A stretch of DNA of 64,000 nt from Nonomuraea sp. NBC_00507 (GTDB taxonomy: Bacteria; Actinomycetota; Actinomycetes; Streptosporangiales; Streptosporangiaceae), in contig NZ_CP107853.1 in the NCBI RefSeq assembly GCF_036013525.1, positions 10,478,001 through 10,542,000 of the forward strand, read 5' to 3'. Under the pieces are notes generated by a model that was given only the letters and a program-made list of their open reading frames with translations, did no database searches and had not been told where the DNA came from. The position numbers were made by a program, and so were the translations under genes. This document shows positions 18,153 through 26,750 of the stretch, piece by piece. The stretch's first letter is position 1; every line of letters begins with the position of its first letter.

Positions 18153-19286
18153 TCAGAGCTCGAGGACCAGCTTGGGGCAGGCGGCGCGGGAGACGCAGAT
18201 GAACATGACGTCGTTCGCCGCCTCCTCTTCGGGCGTGAGGAGCGAGTCGCGGTGGTCCACGACGCCCTCGAGGACGGGCGTCTCGCAGGTGCCGCAGGTG
18301 CCCTCCCGGCACGAGGTCAGGACTTGTACGCCTGCCTCCTCCACGACCTCCAGGATCGACCGGTCCGGCGGGACCGTCAGGGTGAGACCAGAGGTGGCCA
18401 GCTCGACCTCGAACGACCCGGTCATGATCGGGTCGCCCGCGTCCTTGGGGGTGAAGCGCTCCACGTGCAGCGGGCGGTTCGCGCAGCGCTCCTCGACGGC
18501 CTGCAGGAGCGGGGCGGGGCCGCAGCAGTAGACGAGGGTGTCCTGCGGCTCCTCCGCCAGCAGGGCGTCGAGGTCGAGCAGGCCGTGCTCGTCCTGCGGC
18601 CATAGGAGCACCCGGTCGCCGTGGGCGGCGCGCAGCTCGCTCGCGAACGCCATCGACGCGGCCGTGCGTCCGCCGTAGGCCAGCCGCCATTGGGCGTCCC
18701 GCGCGGCGGTGAGCATGGGGAGGATGGGGGTGATCCCGATGCCGCCCGCGATGAACAAGTAGCGGGGGGCAGGGTGGATCGGGAAGTTGTTGCGCGGGCC
18801 GCGCGCCAGGATGGTCGCCCCCGGGTGGAGCTCGTCGTGCACGTGGGCCGACCCGCCCCGGCCGTCCGGCTCGCGGAGAACCGCGATCCGCCATGTGGTG
18901 CGGTCGGCAGGGTCGCCGCAGAGCGAGTACTGGCGGACGAGGTCGCCGGCGAGGACCAGGTCGATGTGCGCGCCCGGCGCCCACGCGGGCAGCTCGCCAC
19001 CGGCGGGGTCGCGCAGGTCCAGCGCGACCACCCCATCGGCGACCTGCTGGCGGGCGTGCACGACGAGCTTCAGCTCGGCTCCCGACTCAGAACCGCCACC
19101 GGCGACGGCACGACCCGCAGCCTCGGCACCGCTTACGGCCTGGCCGGCGACCTCGACACCGGCCATCGCACCACTCGTGCTCCCGGCACCGGTCATCGGG
19201 CCGCCCGTCACGGGGCGGCCGGTCACGGCCCGGCCAGCGACTCCGGCGCCGGCCATCGCGCCACCCGTGCTTTCGACGCCCGTCAT
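18153..19286 (-). CDS. PDR/VanB-type oxidoreductase (oxygenase reductase) with a repeat-rich N-terminal extension
   Basis: 377 residues. From about residue 75 it is a phthalate-dioxygenase-reductase type flavoprotein: flavin region QYSLCGDPADRTTWRIAVLR, NAD(P) region YLFIAGGIGITPILPML, and a C-terminal plant-type 2Fe-2S domain with SCREGTCGTCE plus a later Cys in MFICVSRAACP. It would pass electrons from NAD(P)H to the neighbouring Rieske oxygenase. The start overlaps the preceding small gene by ATGA (19283-19286). The first 70 or so residues are an odd low-complexity stretch of two imperfect repeats (GAMAGAGVAGRAV, GAMAGVEVAGQAV) that reductases of this class lack. A later start could exist, but none has a better ribosome site. 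Confidence 0.85.
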   Translation of the reverse strand: MTGVESTGGAMAGAGVAGRAVTGRPVTGGPMTGAGSTSGAMAGVEVAGQAVSGAEAAGRAVAGGGSESGAELKLVVHARQQVADGVVALDLRDPAGGELPAWAPGAHIDLVLAGDLVRQYSLCGDPADRTTWRIAVLREPDGRGGSAHVHDELHPGATILARGPRNNFPIHPAPRYLFIAGGIGITPILPMLTAARDAQWRLAYGGRTAASMAFASELRAAHGDRVLLWPQDEHGLLDLDALLAEEPQDTLVYCCGPAPLLQAVEERCANRPLHVERFTPKDAGDPIMTGSFEVELATSGLTLTVPPDRSILEVVEEAGVQVLTSCREGTCGTCETPVLEGVVDHRDSLLTPEEEAANDVMFICVSRAACPKLVLEL

Positions 19287-19543
19287 AGCGCCGCTCCCGC
19301 ACCGGAAAGGGCCGCCCGACCGGGAGCCGTCGCTGGGCCCGGGACGGATGCCGGGCCGGGATGGGTGTCCGCGGTGTGGCCGACCGGGTGGGCGAGCAGC
19401 CACTCCCACACCTCGATCGGGCCCTCGGCGAGGTGCGTGGCGCCGCAGTGGCAGGTGCCCTGCAGCAGGTCGCTGCCGGGCAGCCACACCACACGCAGCA
19501 CCTCGCGGCCGGGAAGCATGCGCGTCGGTTCCATGCCCGTCAC
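19283..19543 (-). CDS. Small Cys/His protein translationally coupled between oxygenase and reductase
   Basis: An 86-residue protein starting with GTG in a GTGA overlap with the Rieske stop codon (19540-19543) and ending in an ATGA overlap with the reductase. Its core reads GTCHCGATHLAEGPIEVWEWLLAHPVGHT, and the tail is Pro/Ala rich. The CHCG and trailing histidines could bind a metal. I do not recognise a named family. The tight coupling on both sides argues strongly that it is real and works with the oxygenase, perhaps as an assembly or accessory subunit, but that is inference. Confidence 0.7.
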   Translation of the reverse strand: MTGMEPTRMLPGREVLRVVWLPGSDLLQGTCHCGATHLAEGPIEVWEWLLAHPVGHTADTHPGPASVPGPATAPGRAALSGAGAAL

Positions 19544-20592
19544 ACCCGGCTGCCCGCGCTCTGCCCGGCAACCAGCTTGGCCAGCATGCGCCGCGCCGCC
19601 AGCCCGCCGGTGTCGATGTTGATCGACAGCTCCTGGTAACCCTCGGCCTCGGTGGCGATCACCTGCTCCAGCACGTCCAGCGCGACGACGTCCTGCAGCA
19701 CCACGGTCCGGTTGTTCTCGGCCAGGAAGTCCGACACGCCCTGGTCGTCGAGGGCGAAGTCACGGGCCACGGCCCAGAAGTCGTGCGTGGTGTGCTCGGT
19801 CTCGGGCGTGATGGCGTACACGACCTCGACGTGGAAGGCGTCCGGGTCGCTCCCGTCGGCGTTCGGCAGCACCCCGAGCGGCGCGATGCGCGAGTGCAGC
19901 TTGTACAGGCACGGCGGGGTGTACTCGATGTCCTGCCAGCGCATGATCCGCCCGGTGAGCCCGGTGGACTTGGCGTAGAACGGCGGGCACTCGGCGTCGT
20001 CCATGTGCCGGCTGACGTAGACGATCCCGGCCTCCTCGTCCACCTCGGTCGTGATCGGGGTGGCGGCCACCTCGGGGGTGCCGATGTAGCCGCCGTGCAG
20101 GTACGTCTCGTGCGACAGGTCGAGCAGGTTGTCCACCAGCAGCCCGAACCGGGCCTTCAGCGGCTCCATCCCGGAGACGGTGGTGTAGTCCGGCGAGTCC
20201 AGCCAGGGCGCCCGCGGGATGCGGGTGGCGTCGGCCTTGGCCGGGTCGCCGATCCAAACCCACACGAACGAGTCCTGCTCGACGACCGGGTAGCTCTTCA
20301 GCCGCGCGGTCCGCGGCACCCGGGTCTGGCCGGGCACGGCCACGCAGCCGCCGTCGGCGCCGTAGGTGAATCCGTGGTAGCCGCACACCACCTGGTCGTC
20401 GAGCAGCCGGCTCGGCGCCTGGGACAGCGGGAACCGGCGGTGCACGCAGCGGTCCGACATGGCGGTGACGGTCCCGGCGCGGGTCCGCCAGAACAGGATC
20501 GACTCACCGCAGATGGTGCGGCTGAACAGCTCGTGGGCGATCTCGCGCCCGTACGCGGCGACGTACCACTGGTCGCGGGGGATGCTTGACAT
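19540..20592 (-). CDS. Rieske non-haem iron oxygenase, large subunit
   Basis: A 350-residue aromatic oxygenase or O-demethylase of the vanillate-demethylase-like class. The Rieske 2Fe-2S cluster ligands are Cys49 and His51 (CVHRRFPLS) and Cys70 and His73 (VVCGYHGFTY). The mononuclear iron site has NLLDLSHETYLHG with Asp158 bridging and His161/His166. I chose the ATG at 20592, with AGAAGGAG upstream. It heads a tightly coupled unit with the small protein, reductase and IclR regulator. Neighbouring alcohol and aldehyde dehydrogenases suggest that the product is oxidised further. Substrate unknown. Confidence 0.9.
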   Translation of the reverse strand: MSSIPRDQWYVAAYGREIAHELFSRTICGESILFWRTRAGTVTAMSDRCVHRRFPLSQAPSRLLDDQVVCGYHGFTYGADGGCVAVPGQTRVPRTARLKSYPVVEQDSFVWVWIGDPAKADATRIPRAPWLDSPDYTTVSGMEPLKARFGLLVDNLLDLSHETYLHGGYIGTPEVAATPITTEVDEEAGIVYVSRHMDDAECPPFYAKSTGLTGRIMRWQDIEYTPPCLYKLHSRIAPLGVLPNADGSDPDAFHVEVVYAITPETEHTTHDFWAVARDFALDDQGVSDFLAENNRTVVLQDVVALDVLEQVIATEAEGYQELSINIDTGGLAARRMLAKLVAGQSAGSRV

Positions 20593-20679
20593 GGGCGACT
20601 CCTTCTCAGTGGAACGATGGTGACGTCGGTCACGCAGGGCGCGGAACCGCACTTCCCGGATGCCGGAAAACGAATGTGG

Positions 20680-21786
20680 TCAGAACCGCAGCACCGGCTT
20701 GATCGTCGCGCCGGAGACGATGTCGCCGATCGCGCTCTGGATCTCCTCGAACTTGTAGTGCCTGATCAGCCGGTCGATCGGCAGCCGCCCGGCGGCCACC
20801 AGCTCGGCCAGCACCGGGATCAGCGACTCCGTCTCGCTGTCGCCCAGCGTCAGGCCCACCACTGTGCGGCCCGGCAACATGTAGTTGACGTCCACGGGGA
20901 TCGACGAGCCGAACGGCGGGGCGCCGACCAGCACCGCGGTGCCCCGGGCGGCGAGCACGCCGACGGCGGCGCCGGCGACGCCCACGTTGCCCGTCGTCTC
21001 GACGACGCCGTCGGCGCCCTGGCCGCCGGTGATCTCGCCGATCGCCTCGGCCAGGTCGGCCGTGGTGGTGTCGACGGTGTGGGTGGCGCCGAGCTCGCGG
21101 GCCAGCTCCAGCCGGGCCGGCACCCGGTCGACCGCGATGATGCGGGTGGCCGGGGTGAGCCGGGCCGCCATGACGGCAGACAGGCCGACCGCGCCCGCAC
21201 CGGTCACGACGAGGGAGGCGCCGGGGCGGGGGCGCAGGACATTCCATACCGCCCCGGCGCCGGTCTGCACGCCGCAGCCGAGCGGCGCCAGCAGGTCGAG
21301 CGGCGCGTCGGCGGGCAGCTTGACCAGGCTGCGCTCGTCGACCAGGGCGTGCCTGGCGAAGGAGGACTGGCCGAAGAAGTGCCCGCCGAGCGCCGCGCCG
21401 TCCCTGGTCACGGTGGGTGAGCCGTCCGCGCGGGCACCGCCGAGCAGGTTCAGCGGCAGCCAGGCCGCGCAGTAGGCGGGGTGCCCGTCACGGCAGTTGG
21501 CGCACCTGCCGCACGAGGTGAAGGAGAGCAGCACGTGATCGCCGGGGCTGACCCGGGTCACCGCGGAGCCGACCGCCTCCACGACGCCCGCGCCCTCGTG
21601 GCCGAGGACTCCGGGCAGCGGGAACGGCAGGCCGCCGGCGGCGACGCCCAGGTCGGTGTGGCAGATCCCGGCGGCGACCATGCGGACCAGCACCTCGTCC
21701 GGGCGCGGGTCGGTCAGTTCTACTTCGCTCAGCTGGAAGCCCGCGCCGGCGGACTCGACGACGGCTGCTGACGTGGTGGTGGTCAT
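20680..21786 (-). CDS. Zinc-dependent alcohol dehydrogenase (aryl-alcohol type)
   Basis: A 368-residue medium-chain dehydrogenase. Catalytic zinc ligands are Cys42 in GICHTD and His63-Glu64 in LGHEGAG. The structural zinc site is the four-Cys run CGRCANCRDGHPAYC (Cys92, 95, 98, 106). The nucleotide site is VTGAGAVGLSAVMAARL, with an acidic residue (VDR) that favours NAD. Sequence style resembles aryl-alcohol dehydrogenases. It lies between the aldehyde dehydrogenase and the Rieske gene on the same strand, consistent with oxidising an alcohol intermediate that the aldehyde dehydrogenase then takes further. Confidence 0.9.
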   Translation of the reverse strand: MTTTTSAAVVESAGAGFQLSEVELTDPRPDEVLVRMVAAGICHTDLGVAAGGLPFPLPGVLGHEGAGVVEAVGSAVTRVSPGDHVLLSFTSCGRCANCRDGHPAYCAAWLPLNLLGGARADGSPTVTRDGAALGGHFFGQSSFARHALVDERSLVKLPADAPLDLLAPLGCGVQTGAGAVWNVLRPRPGASLVVTGAGAVGLSAVMAARLTPATRIIAVDRVPARLELARELGATHTVDTTTADLAEAIGEITGGQGADGVVETTGNVGVAGAAVGVLAARGTAVLVGAPPFGSSIPVDVNYMLPGRTVVGLTLGDSETESLIPVLAELVAAGRLPIDRLIRHYKFEEIQSAIGDIVSGATIKPVLRF

Positions 21787-21796
21787 GGCTTACCTC

Positions 21797-23254
21797 TCAC
21801 AGGGCGATGACGACGGACTTGACCTTGGTGTACGACTCCAGCACCTCAGGGCCGTACTCCCGCCCGTAGCCGGACTGCTTGACGCCGCCGAACGGGATCG
21901 CCGGGTCGAGCATCGCCCAGTCGTTCACCCACACGATGCCGGCCTCCAGCCGCGCCGCCACCCGGTGCGCGCGGGCCAGGTCGGTGGTCTGCAGGCCGGC
22001 CGCGAGCCCGTACGGGGTGCCGTTGGCCATGGCCACGGCCTCGTCCTCGGTGTCGAACGGCTGGACGGTCAGGACCGGCCCGAAGATCTCCTCCTGCACG
22101 ACGCGGGAATCGTCGCTGAGGCCGGCGATGACGGTCGGCTTGTAGTAGTAGCCGCCGCCGGCCTCCAGCCGCTCGCCTCCGGTGACGATCCGGCCGCCCT
22201 GCTCCTTGGCGATCCGCACGTACTCCTCGACCTTGGCGAGATGCCGTTCGGCGGCCATGGGGCCGACGACGGTGGCCGGGTCGAAGGGGTCGCCGACCGG
22301 CACGCCGGCGACGGCGCCGGCCAGGATCTCCAGGACGGTGTCGTACAGGGAGCGGTGGACGAGCAGGCGCGGGCCGCCCATGCAGAACTGGCCGGTGTTG
22401 AAGACGAACGCCTTGATGGCCGAGCCGATCGCCTTGTCCAGGTCGGCGTCCTCGAACACGATCTGCGCCGCGTTGCCGCCCAGCTCCATCGTGACGGGCT
22501 TGAGCCCTTCGCCGGCCGTGGCGGCCGCGTACCGGCCGATCTTGGTGGAGCCGGTGAAGGCGATCTTGTCGATGCCGGGGTGGCGCAGCAGCGCCTCGCC
22601 GGCCACCGCGCCGCCGCCGGTGACCACGTTGAGCACGCCGTCCGGAACCCCGGCCTCGGCCAGGATCTCGGCCATCAGCAGGGCGCTGAGCGGGGTGTCC
22701 TCGGCGGGCTTGTGCACCACGACGTTGCCCGCGGCCAGCGCCGGGGCGATCTTGGAGCTGCTGAGGATCAGCGGGAAGTTGAACGGGGTGATCGCGCCGA
22801 CCACGCCGATCGGCTCGCGGCGCGTGTAGGCGTGCGACGGGATCGGGATGTGCCGGGTCGCTCCTTGGATGGTCTGCGCGAGCCCGGAGTAGTACTCGTA
22901 GATCTCGGCGGCCGTGGCCACGTCGACGGCGCGGCACAAGCTGACCGGCTTGCCGACGTCGACGCTCTCGACCGCGACGAGCTCGTCCTCGCGCCGCCGG
23001 ATGATGTCGGCGACGCGGTGCAGGATGCGTGCCCGCTCGCGGCCGGACGTCTGCGACCACGCGCCGAACGCCTTGCGCCCGGCGGCGACGGCCGCGTCCA
23101 CGTCGGCGGCGTCGGCCTCGGCCACGGTGGTGATCACCTGTCCCGTGGACGGGTCGATGATGTCCCTCCGGCCCTTGGCGACCGCCTCGGCCCACTCGCC
23201 GCCGATGAACAACTTGCCCGGCTCGATGTGCGGCCGGCTCACGGAATCCGTCAT
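21797..23254 (-). CDS. Aldehyde dehydrogenase
   Basis: A 485-residue NAD(P)-dependent aldehyde dehydrogenase. Visible family blocks are the ITPFNFPL substrate-entry segment, the general base in VTMELGGNAAQIV, the catalytic Cys in NTGQFCMGGPRL, and the C-terminal IPFGGVKQSGYGRE. I chose the ATG at 23254; the open frame runs to 23317 but would cross the operator region. It is the first gene of the minus-strand oxygenase group and is separated from the divergent MarR gene by a promoter region with a matched pair of palindromic sites. Probable step: aromatic aldehyde to acid. Confidence 0.9.
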   Translation of the reverse strand: MTDSVSRPHIEPGKLFIGGEWAEAVAKGRRDIIDPSTGQVITTVAEADAADVDAAVAAGRKAFGAWSQTSGRERARILHRVADIIRRREDELVAVESVDVGKPVSLCRAVDVATAAEIYEYYSGLAQTIQGATRHIPIPSHAYTRREPIGVVGAITPFNFPLILSSSKIAPALAAGNVVVHKPAEDTPLSALLMAEILAEAGVPDGVLNVVTGGGAVAGEALLRHPGIDKIAFTGSTKIGRYAAATAGEGLKPVTMELGGNAAQIVFEDADLDKAIGSAIKAFVFNTGQFCMGGPRLLVHRSLYDTVLEILAGAVAGVPVGDPFDPATVVGPMAAERHLAKVEEYVRIAKEQGGRIVTGGERLEAGGGYYYKPTVIAGLSDDSRVVQEEIFGPVLTVQPFDTEDEAVAMANGTPYGLAAGLQTTDLARAHRVAARLEAGIVWVNDWAMLDPAIPFGGVKQSGYGREYGPEVLESYTKVKSVVIAL

Positions 23255-23317
23255 GACCCGCTCGCTTCCCGGTGCGGTCGCACGCCGCACCGTCCTGGTC
23301 CCGACCTGTTCAACCAA

Positions 23318-23384
23318 CAGGTTTCCTGATAATTACGCTTATATGGCGAAGAATGCAAGAGGGCTGAGATACTCAGGAAACCTG
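23318..23384. promoter_or_regulatory. Inverted pair of operator-like sites between aldehyde dehydrogenase and MarR genes
   Basis: CAGGTTTCCTGA at 23318-23329 is repeated as its exact reverse complement at 23373-23384. Each 12-mer is also an imperfect palindrome of the form CAGG-N3-CCTG. The pair brackets an AT-rich stretch (ATAATTACGCTTATAT) that could hold promoter elements. The layout fits binding by the adjacent MarR protein. Confidence 0.75.
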
Positions 23385-23408
23385 ACTGTCCAGAGCAAAG
23401 GAGCGCAC

Positions 23409-23882
23409 GTGACAAGCACCACCGGCAGCGACGGAGCCGTGGAGAGCGCCACCTCGCGCCCGTCGCTGCTGTACGTCGTGAAGCAGGTCGAGCTCGCCGC
23501 GCGCTCCCACATGGACGAGCTGCTCAAGCCGACCGGCATCACCGCGCTGCAGTACACCGCGCTCACCGTGCTGCGCCGCCGGGACGGGCTCAGCTCGGCC
23601 CAGCTCGCCCGCAACTCCTTCGTCACCGCCCAGTCCATGGCCGACATGATCACCGCACTGGAGCGGCGCGGCCTCATCGTCCGCCGCCGCGACCCGGACA
23701 ACCGCCGCGTCCTGCTGATCAGCCTCACCGACGCGGGCCACGAACTGCTCGCGGCCCACGACGAGGCGATGGAGGCCCTGGAGGGGCGCATGCTCGCCGG
23801 ACTCACCGCCCGGCAGCGCCGCGACCTGGAGGTCTACCTCAACCGCTGCCGGACGGCGCTGTCCGACCTGCCGCCGCACTGA
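23409..23882 (+). CDS. MarR family transcriptional regulator
   Basis: A 157-residue regulator with the MarR winged-helix fold: helix 1 SLLYVVKQVELAARSHMDELL, recognition region LSSAQLARNSFVTAQSMADMITALERRGLIVR, and wing RRRDPDNRRVLLISLTDAG. I chose the GTG at 23409 because AAAGGAG lies 6 bp upstream; the frame is open far upstream. It diverges from the aldehyde dehydrogenase gene across paired palindromes, so it probably represses both promoters until an aromatic acid or CoA thioester binds. Its 3' end overlaps the convergent ligase gene by 44 bp. Confidence 0.9.
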   Translation: MTSTTGSDGAVESATSRPSLLYVVKQVELAARSHMDELLKPTGITALQYTALTVLRRRDGLSSAQLARNSFVTAQSMADMITALERRGLIVRRRDPDNRRVLLISLTDAGHELLAAHDEAMEALEGRMLAGLTARQRRDLEVYLNRCRTALSDLPPH

Positions 23883-25392
23883 CGGCCGGCGCGGACAGGT
23901 TCCGGAGCTTGAGCTTCTGGATCTTGCCCGAGCCGGTCTTCGGCAGGTCCTCCACGAACGTGACGTACCGCGGGATCTTGTACTTGGCCAGCCGGGTTCG
24001 CAGGAATTCCTGCAGCTCCTCCCCCGTGACGGCCTGGCCGGGACGGGCGACCACGAAGGCGCGCCCGGTCTCCCCCCACGTCACGTCCGGTACGCCGACC
24101 ACCGCCGCCTCGGCCACCGCGGGATGTTCGAAGAGGGCCGCCTCCACCTCGGCCGGGTAGACGTTCTCACCGCCGGAGATGTACATGTCCTTGACGCGGT
24201 CCACGATGTACAGGTGGCCCTCCTCGTCGCGGTAGGCGACGTCGCCGGAGCGGAACCAGCCGCCCTCGGCGAAGGCCGCGGCGGTGGCCCCGGCGTCGTT
24301 CCAGTAGCCGGGGGTGACGTTCGGACCCTGGATGAGGACCTCGCCGGGTTCGCCGGGCGGAGCGTCGCTGAGGTCGGGCCGGACGACGCGGACATCGGCG
24401 AAGAGGACGGGCACGCCGGCCGAGCCGGCCTTGCGTTCGCTCTCGCTCGCCTCCAGGAACGTCGCCCCCGGCGAGGTCTCGGTCATCCCGTACCCCTGGC
24501 AGAACACCAGCCCCCGCTCCTGGTAGGTGCGGATCAGCGCGGGCGGGATCGACGCACCCCCGGACATCAGGGTGCGCAGCGAGGACAGATCCGCACCGGC
24601 CCAGCGCGGCGAGGCGGCGAACGCGGCGAACATCGTGGTGACCCCGAACATCCACGTCACGCCGAACTTCTCGATCAGGTCGTAACACGCGTCCACGTCC
24701 CACGACGGCATGATCACCGAGCGGGCGCCCTTGGCGAAGGTCGGCAGCAGCGTCTGGTTCAGCGCCGCGACGTGGAACAGCGGGGCGCTGACCAGCGTCG
24801 TCTCGTCACTGGCCACGTCCACCCCGACGAACATGTTGTAGGTGTTCCAGATCAGGTTGGCGTGGCTGAGCATGGCGCCCTTGGGGCGCCCGGTGGTGCC
24901 CGACGTGTAGAGGATGAGCGCGATGTCGTCCTGCGCCACCGGCACATCGATCGGCGCGAGCTCCGTTCGGCCTCCCTGCGCCAGCCAGTCCTCGTAGGCC
25001 TCGAGCGGGATGATCTCGTCCAGATCCGGCGTGCCGGTGAGCGCCTCCACCACGCCGGCGCACTGCGGCGCGTGGATCAGCACCTTCGCGCCGGAGTGCC
25101 CCAGCATGTAGTCGATCTCCGGTGCCGCGAGCCTGAAGTTCAGCGGGACGAAGATCCCGCCGAGCATGTGCGTGGCGAACATGGTCTCGGCGAACGCGAC
25201 GTGGTTCGGGCCCAGGTAGGCGACCCGGTCCCCGGCCCGCACGCCGCTGTCCCGCAGCCGATGCGCCAGCCTCGTCACCCGCTCGTGGACCTCGGCGTAG
25301 GTCAGCGAGCGGTCCTCGTAGACGAAGGCCGTGCGGTCCGGCGTCATCATGGCCCGCCGCGCCGGCCAGCCGCCGATCCCGGAGTTGTGCAT
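23839..25392 (-). CDS. AMP-forming acyl-CoA synthetase / ligase
   Basis: 517 residues of the ANL superfamily. The nucleotide loop is LYTSGTTGRPKGAMLSHANL. Further blocks are QGYGMTETSP, WFRSGDVAYRDEEGHLYIVDR, the ISGGENVYPAEVE motif, and the catalytic lysine near the end in PKTGSGKIQKLKLR. It activates a carboxylic acid to its CoA thioester. In this cluster the substrate may be the acid made by the dehydrogenases, or a side-chain acid. It lies 16 bp downstream of the transporter gene on the same strand. Confidence 0.9.
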   Translation of the reverse strand: MHNSGIGGWPARRAMMTPDRTAFVYEDRSLTYAEVHERVTRLAHRLRDSGVRAGDRVAYLGPNHVAFAETMFATHMLGGIFVPLNFRLAAPEIDYMLGHSGAKVLIHAPQCAGVVEALTGTPDLDEIIPLEAYEDWLAQGGRTELAPIDVPVAQDDIALILYTSGTTGRPKGAMLSHANLIWNTYNMFVGVDVASDETTLVSAPLFHVAALNQTLLPTFAKGARSVIMPSWDVDACYDLIEKFGVTWMFGVTTMFAAFAASPRWAGADLSSLRTLMSGGASIPPALIRTYQERGLVFCQGYGMTETSPGATFLEASESERKAGSAGVPVLFADVRVVRPDLSDAPPGEPGEVLIQGPNVTPGYWNDAGATAAAFAEGGWFRSGDVAYRDEEGHLYIVDRVKDMYISGGENVYPAEVEAALFEHPAVAEAAVVGVPDVTWGETGRAFVVARPGQAVTGEELQEFLRTRLAKYKIPRYVTFVEDLPKTGSGKIQKLKLRNLSAPAVSAAAGRTAPSGSG

Positions 25393-25408
25393 GAGCGTGT
25401 CTTTCCTG

Positions 25409-26716
25409 TCAGGAGGCGACGGTCTTGGAGGCGCTGGCGGGGATCGGCTCCTCGGCCAGGTCGCCGCGGCTGGTTTCCTTGAGCGCCAGCGTGCAGGCCA
25501 CGGCCAGGAGGCACGCGGCGGCGATGACGATGGACACCACGAGGGTCCCGCCGCCGCCGGCCTGGATCTGGGCGAACACCACAGGCGCCAGCCCGGCCCC
25601 GAGCCCGGCCAGCTGGTATCCGAGGGACGCGCCGGTGTAGCGGGTGCGAGTGCTGAACAGCTCGGTGTAGAGCGCGGCCAGCGGGCCGTACATCATCGGG
25701 TGCACGATGGCCTGGCCGAAGACGAGCGCGACCGTGAGCAGGGCGACGCTGCCGGTGTTCACCAGCGGGAACAGGGCGAACGCGAACACCGCCATGATCA
25801 GCGCGCCGGTGATGACGACCGGTCGGCGCCCGACCCGGTCCGACAGGGCCGACCAGCCGAGGATGCCGAGCACGGCCAGCGCCGAGGAGAGCGTCAGCCC
25901 GTTCAGCACGGCCTGCCGCTCGAAACCGGCACCGACGCCGTACGCGATGAGGAAGGTGGTGAGCGTGCCCTGCGCCACGAACGCCGCCAGCCCCACGCCG
26001 ACGCCGAGCAGCAGCGTCCTGGGCTGGCCGCGCAGCACGTCCAGCAGCGGCACCCTGGAGGCGCTCTCCTTGACGGCGGCGCTGAACACCGGGGTCTCCT
26101 CCACCCGCGTCCGGACGAACAGGCCGATCGCGAGCAGGACGATGCTGATCAGGAACGGGACCCGCCACCCCCACGCCAGGAAGGCCTCGTTGCCCACCAC
26201 GGCGGCGGTGCCGGTCAGCGCGCCCGTCGACAACACCATGCCGAACGGCGCCCCGGCATTGGTGAAGCTGGCCCACAGGCCGCGGCGGGCGGTGGCGTGC
26301 TCGGCCGACATCAGCACCGCACCGCCCCACTCGCCGCCGACCGCGACTCCCTGCACGATCCTGAGCAGGACGAGCGCGATCGGGGCGAGCACCCCGGCCT
26401 GCTCGTACGTGGGCAGCACCCCGATGAGGAAGCTGGCCACGCCCATCAGCACCATGGTGATCACCAGCATGCGCTTGCGGCCGAGCCGGTCGCCGAAGTG
26501 GCCGAAGACGACGCCGCCGATCGGCCTGGCCAGATACCCGGTGGCGAACGTGCCCAGGCTGGCCACTGTGGCGATCAGCGGGTCGAGGTTGGAGAAGAAG
26601 ACCTTGTTGAACACGACGGCCGAGGCCGTGGCGTACAGGAGGAAGTCGTAGTACTCGATGACGCTGCCGAGGAAGCTCGAGGCCACCGCGCGGCGCAGCT
26701 GGACGGGGTTGGACAT
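25409..26716 (-). CDS. MHS-family MFS transporter
   Basis: A 435-residue 12-helix major facilitator of the metabolite:proton symporter type (relatives include ShiA and KgtP). It has GSVIEYYDFLLYATASAVVF at the start, the loop 2-3 motif GHFGDRLGRKRML and the second-half counterpart ALSDRVGRRPVV. The first helix with EYYDF is typical of carboxylate and aromatic-acid importers of this group. Between the ligase and MaoC genes, it is the likely uptake system for the cluster's substrate. Confidence 0.88.
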   Translation of the reverse strand: MSNPVQLRRAVASSFLGSVIEYYDFLLYATASAVVFNKVFFSNLDPLIATVASLGTFATGYLARPIGGVVFGHFGDRLGRKRMLVITMVLMGVASFLIGVLPTYEQAGVLAPIALVLLRIVQGVAVGGEWGGAVLMSAEHATARRGLWASFTNAGAPFGMVLSTGALTGTAAVVGNEAFLAWGWRVPFLISIVLLAIGLFVRTRVEETPVFSAAVKESASRVPLLDVLRGQPRTLLLGVGVGLAAFVAQGTLTTFLIAYGVGAGFERQAVLNGLTLSSALAVLGILGWSALSDRVGRRPVVITGALIMAVFAFALFPLVNTGSVALLTVALVFGQAIVHPMMYGPLAALYTELFSTRTRYTGASLGYQLAGLGAGLAPVVFAQIQAGGGGTLVVSIVIAAACLLAVACTLALKETSRGDLAEEPIPASASKTVAS

Positions 26717-26750
26717 GAGTGGGGGGCTCCTTCACATCTGGAAGGGGGGA

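Noticed and set aside
18621..20589. Plus-strand open frames opposite the reductase and Rieske genes
   Set aside because: They are shadows of the coupled minus-strand operon, whose cofactor motifs are complete.
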